From: Paenibacillus sp. Soil766
GTDB lineage: Bacteria; Bacillota; Bacilli; Paenibacillales; NBRC-103111
Reading direction: 5' to 3'
DNA length: 64,000 nucleotides
NCBI RefSeq assembly: GCF_001428105.1
Contig: NZ_LMSJ01000020.1
Location: 656-64,655 of the forward strand
Part shown: piece by piece, positions 25,101-31,785 of the stretch
Layout of the letters: every line of letters starts with the position of its first letter
Position numbering within the stretch: the first letter of the stretch is position 1
The notes under the pieces: model-generated
The model's input: only the letters and a program-made list of their open reading frames with translations
Told to the model about the DNA's origin: nothing
The model's database searches: none
Position numbers and translations under genes: made by a program

Positions 25101-26179
25101 ATGTCAAGGTAGCGGAGATCATCGGAGACGATCCGCTGACGAACGAGCTGCATAACTTCGAGAACGGTTCGGCGACCGGCTGGCAGCCAATAAACGAGAC
25201 ATGGAGCGTCGTGACGCAAGGCGCGGGCAAAGTATATCGCCAGACGGACGACGCCAGCGTGAACGCCAAGACGGTCACGACGTCTAAGTGGACGGACGTG
25301 CTCGTGGAGGCGGACGTGACGACGGTGTCGTCTACGACCGCCACGAACGGGGTCCATCTGATGGCCCGGTACCAGGATGAGCTCAATACGTACACATTCC
25401 GCTATTACGTGCTGAGTGGGACCGCTTCGTTGCGAATTGAGAAGGTATTTGCCGGCACGACTACGGTGCTCGCGACCACGCCGTTCACGATGGCGACCGG
25501 AACTACGTACAAGCTGAAGGGCACGATTAGCGGCAATACGCTCAAGCTGTACGTCGACGGGACCCTCTATTTGACGGCGATCGATAGGGACATTACCGAA
25601 GGGTATGTCGGACTGAGCACGCATCGACGCGATGTGTACTTCGACAATGTCAAAGTGACGGAGATTATCGGAGACGACTGGGAAATCCACCGCGGGCCTT
25701 GGTCGATCGACAACTCCGAGCTGTATACCGACTCGCTCAGCTTAGGTCACTCGGAGGTGCGGACGCGGCAGCAGAACGACTTGTACGCCTACAGCGGACA
25801 GGCGAAGGTGAAGGTCGTCGCCTGGGGCGCGACGCCGGCCAGCGCCGGACTTGTCGCCCGCTCGCTCGGCATCAACGACGGTTACCGCTTCCTTCTGTAC
25901 AACAGCGGCAGCGGCACGAAGCTGCGCATCGAGAAGGTGCTGAGCGGCCTGCAGGCCATCTCGGCGTCGACCGTGCTTGCGGAGAAGACGTACACGATCT
26001 CCACCGGCACGTACTACACGCTGAAGGCCACCGTAGAGGGCGGTGTGCTGAAGCTTTACGTGAATGGGACGCTTGAGCTGAGCGCTTACGACACGACGCT
26101 GCCGCGTGGCGGCTTCGGGTTCAGGGCGACGAATGCGCAGGCGCGATTCGACAATGCGTTGCTGGAGCGGCTGCAATAG
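22178..26179 (+). CDS. Secreted heparinase II/III-family polysaccharide lyase, multimodular
   Basis: A 1333-residue exported protein. The signal peptide is about residues 1-36 (LLLLFALLAALTVLLFH, then ARAYS). An alpha-toroid N-terminal domain carries YEPTENYHLYALQLANT. The heparinase II/III domain has the hallmark GGSHSHPDDLSLVMYAYGK, then WLRDTTEAHNTVEVNN. From about residue 809, two near-identical 182-residue modules follow, then a third, divergent one. All three resemble laminin-G/concanavalin-type carbohydrate-binding folds (YVDGTLLLTA, GYVGLSTHRRDAYFDNVKV). Codon use is strikingly G/C-ending compared with neighbours, suggesting horizontal gain. Substrate candidates are uronate-rich polysaccharides such as glycosaminoglycan or alginate types. 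Confidence 0.85.
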   Translation: MDQAPRLQAFKPTLLLLFALLAALTVLLFHPQTARAYSDPSNMTDAIFFSKINLDYPGLETVKANVAASNYTAAKTNLLSYFQNRTAPVYFTVGTTPSGGPMESSPDDLVNYIFTIIGETKNFSGSGGIQWDETWTGGSWSDGSFNNRVNEFLMYSILAPGYNALSPGDPKRILYSDTWMKFALEFITDKGNTNIASEVFLDMAKRLASWNMAYSVFRNSPSIDSNGNAAYLKHIWQMADYAYTNIESTVGNNWYASIARSMYVTGVYFPEFKDAENWRMRGEGAMSKYIKKNIKGDGMNYEPTENYHLYALQLANTIQQLGQLNGYSDVLKDSKELLERSAEFTMDALFPNLEEGPMIGDSSEKNFAPHKVLDDYATIYGRSDFEYIASDRASGTVPDHTSVVYPNSSAIMRTGWSDNDKYMFIENGDTDYGGSHSHPDDLSLVMYAYGKRLIADPGVYTYDMPSTVGEWLRDTTEAHNTVEVNNTTQSLRGSRQLNKWITNDGFDFYDGQHDDYAPISQNRKVFFVKPNYWIVSDVMTGGSGANTYEQLWHFRPNTLSLNGTTKAATTQFAGEPNVKIVPADPTSITAAVRNGYYSDTKAAYSAAQYLAYTKSASGSTSYDTVIFPEDTGQNHNVTVSRLSMAGVNPYTATSLTINLDSGNNGNVGTYYLSHETTHPTRSFGTYGYNGELAYIEKTSGGALSQFAINEGSLLTDGATNLFSTTGKVQNLSVKYSGTTLQLASSEKLAYAVTIYAPAATSVTFNGSGIAFTKAGNFITVAAAGASTASTVLADSFDEDPPTNDLTDEFYNFESGSVTGWQPVNGTWSVVTQGAGKVYRQTDDASVSTKTVTTSEWTDVLVEADVTTVSSTTATNGVQLMARYQDALNTYKFNYYVLSGTASLRIEKIVAGTTTVLATTPFTMNNSTTYKLKGTIHGNTLKLYVDGTLLLTATDTDITEGYVGLSTHRRDAYFDNVKVAEIIGDDPLTNELHNFENGSATGWQPINETWSVVTQGAGKVYRQTDDASVNAKTVTTSKWTDVLVEADVTTVSSTTATNGVHLMARYQDELNTYTFRYYVLSGTASLRIEKVFAGTTTVLATTPFTMATGTTYKLKGTISGNTLKLYVDGTLYLTAIDRDITEGYVGLSTHRRDVYFDNVKVTEIIGDDWEIHRGPWSIDNSELYTDSLSLGHSEVRTRQQNDLYAYSGQAKVKVVAWGATPASAGLVARSLGINDGYRFLLYNSGSGTKLRIEKVLSGLQAISASTVLAEKTYTISTGTYYTLKATVEGGVLKLYVNGTLELSAYDTTLPRGGFGFRATNAQARFDNALLERLQ
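24602..25680 (+). repeat. In-gene tandem duplication, 546-nt period
   Basis: Two direct copies (from 24602 and from 25148) encode nearly the same 182-residue module, sharing blocks such as GACCGGCTGGCAGCC. The small number of differences indicates a recent duplication or ongoing gene conversion. Confidence 0.9.
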
Positions 26180-26192
26180 AGGGATAGCAAAA

Positions 26193-26226
26193 AGGGCTCG
26201 GGACATGGTTCATGGTCCCGGGCCCT
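26193..26226. terminator. Hairpin at the end of the lyase gene
   Basis: AGGGCTCGGGAC (26193-26204) and GTCCCGGGCCCT (26215-26226) form a long GC stem. The T-run is present only for the minus strand (AAAAA precedes on +), so termination of the + strand transcript is less certain. The 270 nt after it hold no gene I can support. Confidence 0.55.
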
Positions 26227-26499
26227 ATTGCGTCTGTACAGCTGCGTTGGAGTATTGTTGCTGGAATTTCGCTATAAGATGATGCATGAGGTATTTGAAA
26301 ATCAAGCTATAAGTATGATTAGACTAAACGTTTTCGTTAACGGATAGTAATTTGAATATAGAGTTGAATGATGCCAGTTACGGAGGGCAAACGAATTCAC
26401 GTTCACGCCGGATCAATTTTACACTATAAACGGACAGAATACTTGAACAAAATGTTAATATAGAGCTGCGAAAGAATTTTATTTATGGAGGTCGTTAAA

Positions 26500-27306
26500 A
26501 TGGATCTATATAAAATTGCGGACAATTTAAATGTATTAAGTGACTTTCTTGGGAAACGGGATATAGATACTTTAACGAGTAATGCTTTAGAGGGGAAATA
26601 TCAAATTACACAAACGGATCTGCTTATTTTATTTGGTGCCAGTGTAGCTTACGGCTGTGATGTAGTAGGTCAAGCCGTTTCAAATAATATTGCCAAAAAC
26701 TTTATGATTGTTGGTGGGGAGGGACATACAACAGAGAGTTTACGTCGAGCAATTCATACTAATATTCCTGAAATAGAAACTATGGAAAAAATGGAAGCGG
26801 ATATTATGAGTGAATATATAAAACGAAAGTATGGAATTGGCAACATTTTGATCGAGCGTAATTCAACGAATTGTGGAAATAACATTACTTACGCGCTAGA
26901 TGTTATAAAACAAAATAATCTCTTCCCTAACAACATTGTTATTGTCCAGGACGCAACAATGCAATGTAGGATGGATGCTGGTTTTCGTAAATATCTCCTA
27001 GATTCAAAAGTTGAAGTAATAAATTTTGCCGCGTACAAGGTTAGAGTTGAAGTGAAAAGCGAAAAATTGGTAATTGAACCGACAGATATTTGGGGTATGT
27101 GGGACATAGAAAGATATATCTCTTTATTGATGGGGGAAATTCCAAGATTATTAGATGATACTAATGGATATGGGCCTAACGGAAAAAATTATATTGCACA
27201 CGTTGATATTCCTGCTAAAGTACTGAAAGCATTTGAAGAATTGAAAGTAGAATATGGAGATTTAGTGAGAGTTGCAAACACTTTGTATGCTTCAAAAGAC
27301 GCTTAA
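26500..27306 (+). CDS. YdcF/SanA-like (DUF218) protein
   Basis: A 268-residue soluble protein. The central Rossmann-like DUF218 fold is visible as LLILFGASVAYGCDVVGQA, FMIVGGEGHTTESLRR, ILIERNSTNCGNNITYALDV and VIVQDATMQCRMDAGFRKYL. These are the G-A-S, GGxGH and E-x-N-T elements of the family. E. coli YdcF binds S-adenosylmethionine but its reaction is unknown. GGAGG lies 8 nt before the chosen ATG at 26500; ATG 26485 overlaps that site. The AT-rich codon use contrasts with the preceding lyase. Flanking hairpins suggest it is transcribed alone. Confidence 0.75.
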   Translation: MDLYKIADNLNVLSDFLGKRDIDTLTSNALEGKYQITQTDLLILFGASVAYGCDVVGQAVSNNIAKNFMIVGGEGHTTESLRRAIHTNIPEIETMEKMEADIMSEYIKRKYGIGNILIERNSTNCGNNITYALDVIKQNNLFPNNIVIVQDATMQCRMDAGFRKYLLDSKVEVINFAAYKVRVEVKSEKLVIEPTDIWGMWDIERYISLLMGEIPRLLDDTNGYGPNGKNYIAHVDIPAKVLKAFEELKVEYGDLVRVANTLYASKDA

Positions 27307-27329
27307 TTAATGAGGAACGATAGTGCATA

Positions 27330-27370
27330 AACAAGGGTCAGATCGCCGCGACAGGCGGCTGTCCCTTGTT
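27330..27370. terminator. Hairpin between ydcF-like and CDF genes
   Basis: AACAAGGG (27330-27337) pairs with CCCTTGTT (27363-27370), with an inner CGCC/GGCG stem. There is no clear T-tract, so it may terminate weakly or protect the message end. Confidence 0.45.
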
Positions 27371-27455
27371 CCATTGAAGTAAACGGGCAGCATCTTGTTA
27401 ATAAAGGAAAAAAGTGTAGTGATATTTAGAAAACTTTGATTGGAGATGTGGTCTT

Positions 27456-28349
27456 ATGGTGTCTGACCCGATGCACCAGAGATTTGAAAATTTAAAAATG
27501 GGTGAACGCGGAGCAATTGTCAGCATTATTGCTTATATATGTCTTTCTCTACTTAAACTAATAATAGGAAACTTATCAGGATCAGAAGCTTTAAGTGCTG
27601 ATGGTCTAAACAACGCAACGGATATCGTGGCTTCCATTGCTGTGCTAATAGGATTGAGGTTAGCTCAAAGACCAGCGGATGAGGATCATCCCTATGGTCA
27701 CTGGAAATCAGAGACGATAGCCTCATTAATTGCCTCTTTCATAATGATGGCGGTTGGTTTAGAAGTTTTATTTACGGCAGTCATGTCTGTCTTCAGAACG
27801 AATGAGCAGTCTCCAGATCTAATTTCTGTTTGGACAGGTCTATTCTGCGCAATTATTATGTTTTTCGTATATCGGTACAATAGGAATCTTGCCAAAAAGA
27901 TAAATAGTCAAGCCGTAATGGCGGCCGCTAAAGATAATTTATCAGATGTATTAGTCGGTATGGGTACGGTGATCGGAATCATGGGTTCACAGTTTCAATT
28001 GTCATGGCTGGACCCTGTGACAGCGATAGTTGTTGGATTAATGATTTGCAAGACTGCATGGGACATCTTCTGTGAAGCTTCCCATCACTTGTCTGATGGG
28101 TATGATGAAAAAGCCTTACAAGCTTATAAAGATACGGTTCAAATGGTTGATGGCGTTGAGCTTGTTAAGGAGCTCCGGGCAAGGAATTATGGCAGTAATA
28201 CAGTTGTTGATGTTGTTTTGTCGATTAAAGGGGAACTGGAATTTCATGAAGCACATGAGATTGCAACGAATGTAGAGAATGAATTAAAGAAATCTTCAGA
28301 AGTGATTGACGTTCATGTCCATTATGAGCCGGTTAAATGCAGAGTTTAG
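27456..28349 (+). CDS. Cation diffusion facilitator, Mn(II)-type exporter (MneP/MntE-like)
   Basis: A 297-residue inner-membrane metal/proton antiporter with six membrane segments and a C-terminal cytoplasmic domain. The metal site residues are N52-x3-D56 (DGLNNATD) in helix 2 and D160-x3-D164 (KDNLSD) in helix 5. This Asn-Asp-Asp-Asp set is reported for Gram-positive manganese exporters rather than the His/Asp set of zinc exporters. HPYGHWKSETIASL between the helices is also typical. GGAG precedes the ATG. No manganese riboswitch is visible upstream. Confidence 0.82.
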   Translation: MVSDPMHQRFENLKMGERGAIVSIIAYICLSLLKLIIGNLSGSEALSADGLNNATDIVASIAVLIGLRLAQRPADEDHPYGHWKSETIASLIASFIMMAVGLEVLFTAVMSVFRTNEQSPDLISVWTGLFCAIIMFFVYRYNRNLAKKINSQAVMAAAKDNLSDVLVGMGTVIGIMGSQFQLSWLDPVTAIVVGLMICKTAWDIFCEASHHLSDGYDEKALQAYKDTVQMVDGVELVKELRARNYGSNTVVDVVLSIKGELEFHEAHEIATNVENELKKSSEVIDVHVHYEPVKCRV

Positions 28350-28355
28350 GTGTGA

Positions 28356-28454
28356 TTATTCTGTCACATCACTTGCCCTAATTACCCAAAGAACCATGAA
28401 TACGAGTGAAAAGAGAACAAACATTGGAGCAGATTGAATTAGAATGGTTTCCAT
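28356..28454 (-). CDS. cydS: Cytochrome bd small subunit CydS
   Basis: A 32-residue single-span membrane protein, METILIQSAPMFVLFSLVFM then VLWVIRASDVTE. The start lies 4 nt after the cydB stop, and its ribosome binding site AAGGGAGAT overlaps the last cydB codons. The N-terminal pattern (hydrophobic, APM, one transmembrane helix) resembles the third subunit seen in the Geobacillus cytochrome bd structure, where it stabilises heme packing. It is too short for usual gene-calling thresholds. The tight coupling strongly supports translation. Confidence 0.8.
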   Translation of the reverse strand: METILIQSAPMFVLFSLVFMVLWVIRASDVTE

Positions 28455-28458
28455 GAAA

Positions 28459-29487
28459 TTAATCTCCCTTCTTGATAAGTTTACCTTGAACATAATCAGC
28501 GTCAAAAAGGAAGAGACGCATCAGTAAGTATAGAGATGGTAGTAGAATAACAATCCCTGCGATAAAAGCAATGACCAACGCTGTTCCCATTGTTTGATTC
28601 GTAAAGTTTTCGTGAATGGTGATATAAGGATATAGGATGTAGGGTAAATGAGCCCTACCATAGCCGAAGAAAGCAAAGGCAAACTGCAAAAGAACGAAGA
28701 TGAACGCTATACCAAGTTTGATCTGCTTCCATAGGAAATAGACTGCAATAATAAAGCAGAGAAGAGAGACTCCAAACATCCAACCTAGGTTAAGCATATT
28801 TTGAAAATGATCTGGATTTTGCTGGTTGATCGTGAAAAAAACAAGGATACTTGCAATAATAGTAGGACAGCTCCAAAAGAGAGCATAGCCTCTTAATATT
28901 TTAAAAGCAGGAAGATCCTTGGCTCTGAAGGCATAAAAGGAAAGGAACATGGCTGAAATATAAAGGACACTAACCAGTGAAAGCAATACAACGGACCACG
29001 TATAGAAGCTCCCAAATAACTTTTGCCAATCTAGAGAAATGAAGTTGTTCTGTTCGGTGATGATGCCACCTTCTGAAATGGTCAAAACCGTAGAAAGGGT
29101 TGCAGGAATAAGCAAACCAGTTGCACCGTAGAGGAGCATGTACCATTTGTTATCTTTGGATCCATAATTACTGAAAGCATAGTAAGCCCCGCGTACGGCG
29201 AGCAAAACGATCGCAATACTACCTGGGATAAGTAACGCAGTGCCATAATAACGTGCTGTTTCAGGGAAGAAGCCTACCATACCAATGTAGAAGAAAACTA
29301 AGAAAACGTTTGTTACTTCCCAGACGGGTGACAAATATCGATCAATGATTTTATGAATGATATGCTTTTTCATCGTGATAACGGAATAGTAGCTGAAGAA
29401 ACCTGCACCAAAATCAATCGATGCCACAATGACATAGCCATATAGAAAAATCCAAAGTACGGTAATCCCGATTAGTTCAAGACTCAT
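28459..29487 (-). CDS. cydB: Cytochrome bd quinol oxidase subunit II
   Basis: A 342-residue membrane protein with about eight to nine hydrophobic segments. The N-terminal stretch (YVIVASIDFGAGFFSYY) matches the cytochrome d ubiquinol oxidase subunit II family. It forms the scaffold partner of CydA in the terminal oxidase that reduces oxygen to water at high affinity. It overlaps cydA by 4 nt (29484-29487). The order cydA-cydB-cydS forms one minus-strand operon. Confidence 0.93.
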   Translation of the reverse strand: MSLELIGITVLWIFLYGYVIVASIDFGAGFFSYYSVITMKKHIIHKIIDRYLSPVWEVTNVFLVFFYIGMVGFFPETARYYGTALLIPGSIAIVLLAVRGAYYAFSNYGSKDNKWYMLLYGATGLLIPATLSTVLTISEGGIITEQNNFISLDWQKLFGSFYTWSVVLLSLVSVLYISAMFLSFYAFRAKDLPAFKILRGYALFWSCPTIIASILVFFTINQQNPDHFQNMLNLGWMFGVSLLCFIIAVYFLWKQIKLGIAFIFVLLQFAFAFFGYGRAHLPYILYPYITIHENFTNQTMGTALVIAFIAGIVILLPSLYLLMRLFLFDADYVQGKLIKKGD

Positions 29488-30833
29488 TCTTTTGTCCTCC
29501 CCGCGAAAATGCCGAGTGCCATCAGTTCATCTGCCCCATCGTTCTTTTTGAAAAGATTCGATAGTACTTTCACTGCGGTTAAGGCAAGAACAAGATAAAG
29601 TAAACAGAACAGAAGTAACATCTTATCGACGTTTTGTGCTGTTGTAGCGGCATCTGCAACCTTCATATAGCCTCGTAAAATCCATGGTTGACGACCAACC
29701 TCTGCGTAAAACCACCCGCATTGAATACCTAGCATGGAAAGCGGACCGGATACAACGATCAGCCATAAGAGCCATTTAGGATAGGGTTTACGGGATTTTT
29801 TCCGTGAATACCACATATGAATAAGGCCAACAACAATCGCAAACATACCGATAGCGACCATGGCATCAAAGAAATAATGCACATATAACGGAGGGCGAAG
29901 ATCTTCCGGAATATCGTTCAAACCTTTTACTTCAGATCCAGGAGTTCCACCTGCCAAAATACTAAGAGCATATGGAATTTTTAGCGCATATTTAATCTCA
30001 TTATTATCAGTCAGAATACCGCCTAGAATGAGTGGAGCATTCGTTGTTGTTTCAAAATGCCACTCGGCTGCAGCTAGCTTTTCGGGCTGATTTTGTGCTA
30101 GAAACTTAGCTGATAAATCTCCAATCAATGCTGTAGTGATAGAGAACACGAGTCCAGCTGTGACGGTTAATTTTAAAGCTTTTTTAGCGTACAAGGTGTC
30201 TCCCTTTTTCTTAAGAAGGGAGTAGGCAGCTATCGCAGCCAAGATGAATGCGCTGGTCATATAGGATGAGGAAAGAACATGTGCCACTTTAGTAGGCATA
30301 GAAGGATTAAACATGGCTAGTATTGGTTGCACATTCGTAATTAGGCCATCTTTGAGCGTAAATCCTTGAGGTGTATTCATGAAGGCATTTACGGTGGTAA
30401 TGAAAAATGCTGAAGCAGAGGAGCCGATGACAACAGGCACGAGAAGTAAGAGATGATGCATAGGTTTTAATCGTTCCCATGTGTATAAATAGATGCCTAA
30501 GAAGATAGCTTCGATGAAGAAGGCGAACGTTTCTAGAAATAGGGGGAGCGCAATGGCTTGCCCAGCAATCTCCATAAATTTAGGCCATAATAAGCTAAGT
30601 TGAAGACCAATAGCCGTCCCCGTAACAACGCCTATAGCCACAGTGATAACGAATCCGCGGGCCCATCTTCTAGCTAAAAGGGAATAATAAGGGTCTTTAC
30701 GTTTAATGCCAGCTAGCTCGGCCAACATAATCATGACGGGAACACCAACACCGATTGTAGCGAAAATGATATGAAAGGCCAACGTAGTCTCGGTGAGTAA
30801 ACGACTATAAAAGACAGAATCGTAGGTAGGCAT
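29484..30833 (-). CDS. cydA: Cytochrome bd quinol oxidase subunit I
   Basis: The 449-residue catalytic subunit, with about nine membrane helices. Recognisable elements include the N-terminal heme-ligand His in TLAFHIIFATIG, the second His in PTKVAHVLSSSYMTSAF, and the family signature GWFYAEVGRQPW. The quinol (Q) loop is short, as in Gram-positive and many other bacteria. It oxidises menaquinol or ubiquinol and reduces oxygen without proton pumping. AAGGAGATGAG precedes the ATG. An FNR-type box and -10 element upstream indicate induction at low oxygen. Confidence 0.96.
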   Translation of the reverse strand: MPTYDSVFYSRLLTETTLAFHIIFATIGVGVPVMIMLAELAGIKRKDPYYSLLARRWARGFVITVAIGVVTGTAIGLQLSLLWPKFMEIAGQAIALPLFLETFAFFIEAIFLGIYLYTWERLKPMHHLLLLVPVVIGSSASAFFITTVNAFMNTPQGFTLKDGLITNVQPILAMFNPSMPTKVAHVLSSSYMTSAFILAAIAAYSLLKKKGDTLYAKKALKLTVTAGLVFSITTALIGDLSAKFLAQNQPEKLAAAEWHFETTTNAPLILGGILTDNNEIKYALKIPYALSILAGGTPGSEVKGLNDIPEDLRPPLYVHYFFDAMVAIGMFAIVVGLIHMWYSRKKSRKPYPKWLLWLIVVSGPLSMLGIQCGWFYAEVGRQPWILRGYMKVADAATTAQNVDKMLLLFCLLYLVLALTAVKVLSNLFKKNDGADELMALGIFAGRTKE

Positions 30834-30861
30834 GGGCTCATCTCCTTGTAATTTCTAATAT

Positions 30862-30957
30862 TCAAAAAAACTTGCGGATAAAAGACAGTAACATGATAAA
30901 AGCAACGCCGAACATAAGGTACATCAATCGTTTTTCATGTTTTCGAGAGCGGTCCAA
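30862..30957 (-). CDS. Putative 31-residue membrane protein upstream of cydA
   Basis: The frame starts at TTG 30957, with AGGTGAT a few nt upstream, and reads MDRSRKHEKRLMYLM then FGVAFIMLLSFIRKFF. It has a basic N-terminus, one hydrophobic helix and a basic end. It stops 28 nt before the cydA ATG, so it would be the first gene of the predicted cyd transcript. The topology resembles small bd-oxidase accessory peptides (CydX/CydS), but I recognise no sequence family. It could be a leader peptide or a chance frame. Confidence 0.45.
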   Translation of the reverse strand: MDRSRKHEKRLMYLMFGVAFIMLLSFIRKFF

Positions 30958-30992
30958 GTTGCATCACCTACCGGTTAATAAATTGCTTTCGC

Positions 30993-31034
30993 TTTATAAG
31001 GCTATCTTACGCTATGTATGTGATTATTTTCACA
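30993..31034 (-). promoter_or_regulatory. FNR/CRP-type box and -10 element of the cyd operon
   Basis: TGTGA-TTATTT-TCACA (31019-31034) is a perfect FNR/CRP-family half-site pair and also resembles Rex boxes. On the minus strand, TTATAAA (30999-30993) lies with its centre 30-31 nt downstream. That puts the box at about -40.5 relative to the predicted start, the class II activator position. The AAAGTT/AACTTT inverted repeat at 31057-31074 lies further upstream. Confidence 0.65.
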
Positions 31035-31056
31035 TAATGTGTGAATACGGTTTGAA

Positions 31057-31074
31057 CAAAGTTTTACAACTTTG
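31057..31074. repeat. 18-nt inverted repeat upstream of cyd promoter
   Basis: CAAAGTT-TTAC-AACTTTG is a perfect inverted repeat about 38 nt upstream of the FNR-type box. It may be a second regulator site. Confidence 0.5.
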
Positions 31075-31102
31075 GTAACATGATATTTGTATAAAGTGCT
31101 AG

Positions 31103-31273
31103 ACTGAAATAAAGTTGTATGAATCGATGGAAGATTTCGCCAAACGGATCGATCCGATTCACAAGGAGGCATATGTTGCAAGCTGGACACATTATGTTAA
31201 AGCGATGTTTGAAGCGGGTATTGTGGTAAGCACCGCAGGTCTCCAGTCCCCGACAGAACAGTTCGTCTTTTAG
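31103..31273 (+). pseudogene. Fragment of a YCII-related (YciI/DGPF-type) protein
   Basis: The frame reads LYESMEDFAKRIDPIHKEAY then VASWTHYVKAMFEAGIVVS and AGLQSP, matching the core of YCII-related proteins (AWxxYxxALxEAGxxVxGxxLQ). The N-terminal strand before LYES is cut by a stop (31100-31102). The C-terminal half ends at TAG 31271 right after the core. There is no ribosome binding site. It is a both-ends-truncated relic between cyd and the ArsR-family gene. Confidence 0.65.
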
Positions 31274-31356
31274 TAGATATAGAGCCACTTCAAACCCGTC
31301 CCCTTATTTTCTGTTATAATAAGAGTAAATGTTATGATCAGAAAGTGAGAGCGATT

Positions 31357-31731
31357 ATGGAAGAAATCATGCCAAAACCTGTTCAAGATCTTTGTGAGGA
31401 TACTTGTAATGGGACTTCAAATATTGATGTATTGAAAGAACAACTGATATCGGAGCAAACTGCTACAGGGGTAGCTGAGGTATTCAAGGCACTTGGGGAT
31501 CCCACAAGGTTGAAGATCATTCACACTTTGTTAAATAGAGAGCTATGTGTTCACGATATTGTTCAGGTCCTAGAAATGGGTCAGTCTGCTATTTCTCATC
31601 AGTTGAGATATTTACGTAATCTTAGAATTGTTAAACGTCGTAAAGTAGGGAAAACAGTCTATTACTCATTAGATGATGAACATATCGAGCAAATTTTCTT
31701 ACAGATGCTGCAACACATGAAACACAATTAA
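31357..31731 (+). CDS. ArsR/SmtB-family metal sensor, CzrA/CadC-like
   Basis: A 124-residue winged-helix repressor that should leave DNA when it binds Zn, Cd or Co. The helix-5 metal site is complete: D107-x-H109-x10-H120-x2-H123, as in CzrA/SmtB. It also has C13-x3-C17 and C64 in RELCVHDIV, close to the CadC N-terminal site, with His66 where CadC has its second Cys. It may therefore carry both metal sites. The recognition helix is MGQSAISHQLRYL. ATG 31357 is preferred over GTG 31345. It converges on the P-type ATPase gene, with a shared bidirectional terminator. Confidence 0.88.
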   Translation: MEEIMPKPVQDLCEDTCNGTSNIDVLKEQLISEQTATGVAEVFKALGDPTRLKIIHTLLNRELCVHDIVQVLEMGQSAISHQLRYLRNLRIVKRRKVGKTVYYSLDDEHIEQIFLQMLQHMKHN

Positions 31732-31746
31732 AGGCAATTTCAAGAT

Positions 31747-31785
31747 AAAAAAAGCGGAGATTGTATAAACAATCCCCGCTTTTTT
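31747..31785. terminator. Bidirectional terminator between ArsR and ATPase genes
   Basis: A7 then AGCGGAGATTG, loop TATAAA, CAATCCCCGCT then T6 form an 11-bp stem with one mismatch, with T-runs on both strands. Confidence 0.93.

Noticed and set aside
23324..25690. Long antisense frames (up to 225 codons) in the lyase gene
   Set aside because: Arg- and Val-rich translations typical of the reverse of GC-rich repeats; no start signals; the sense gene has clear domains.
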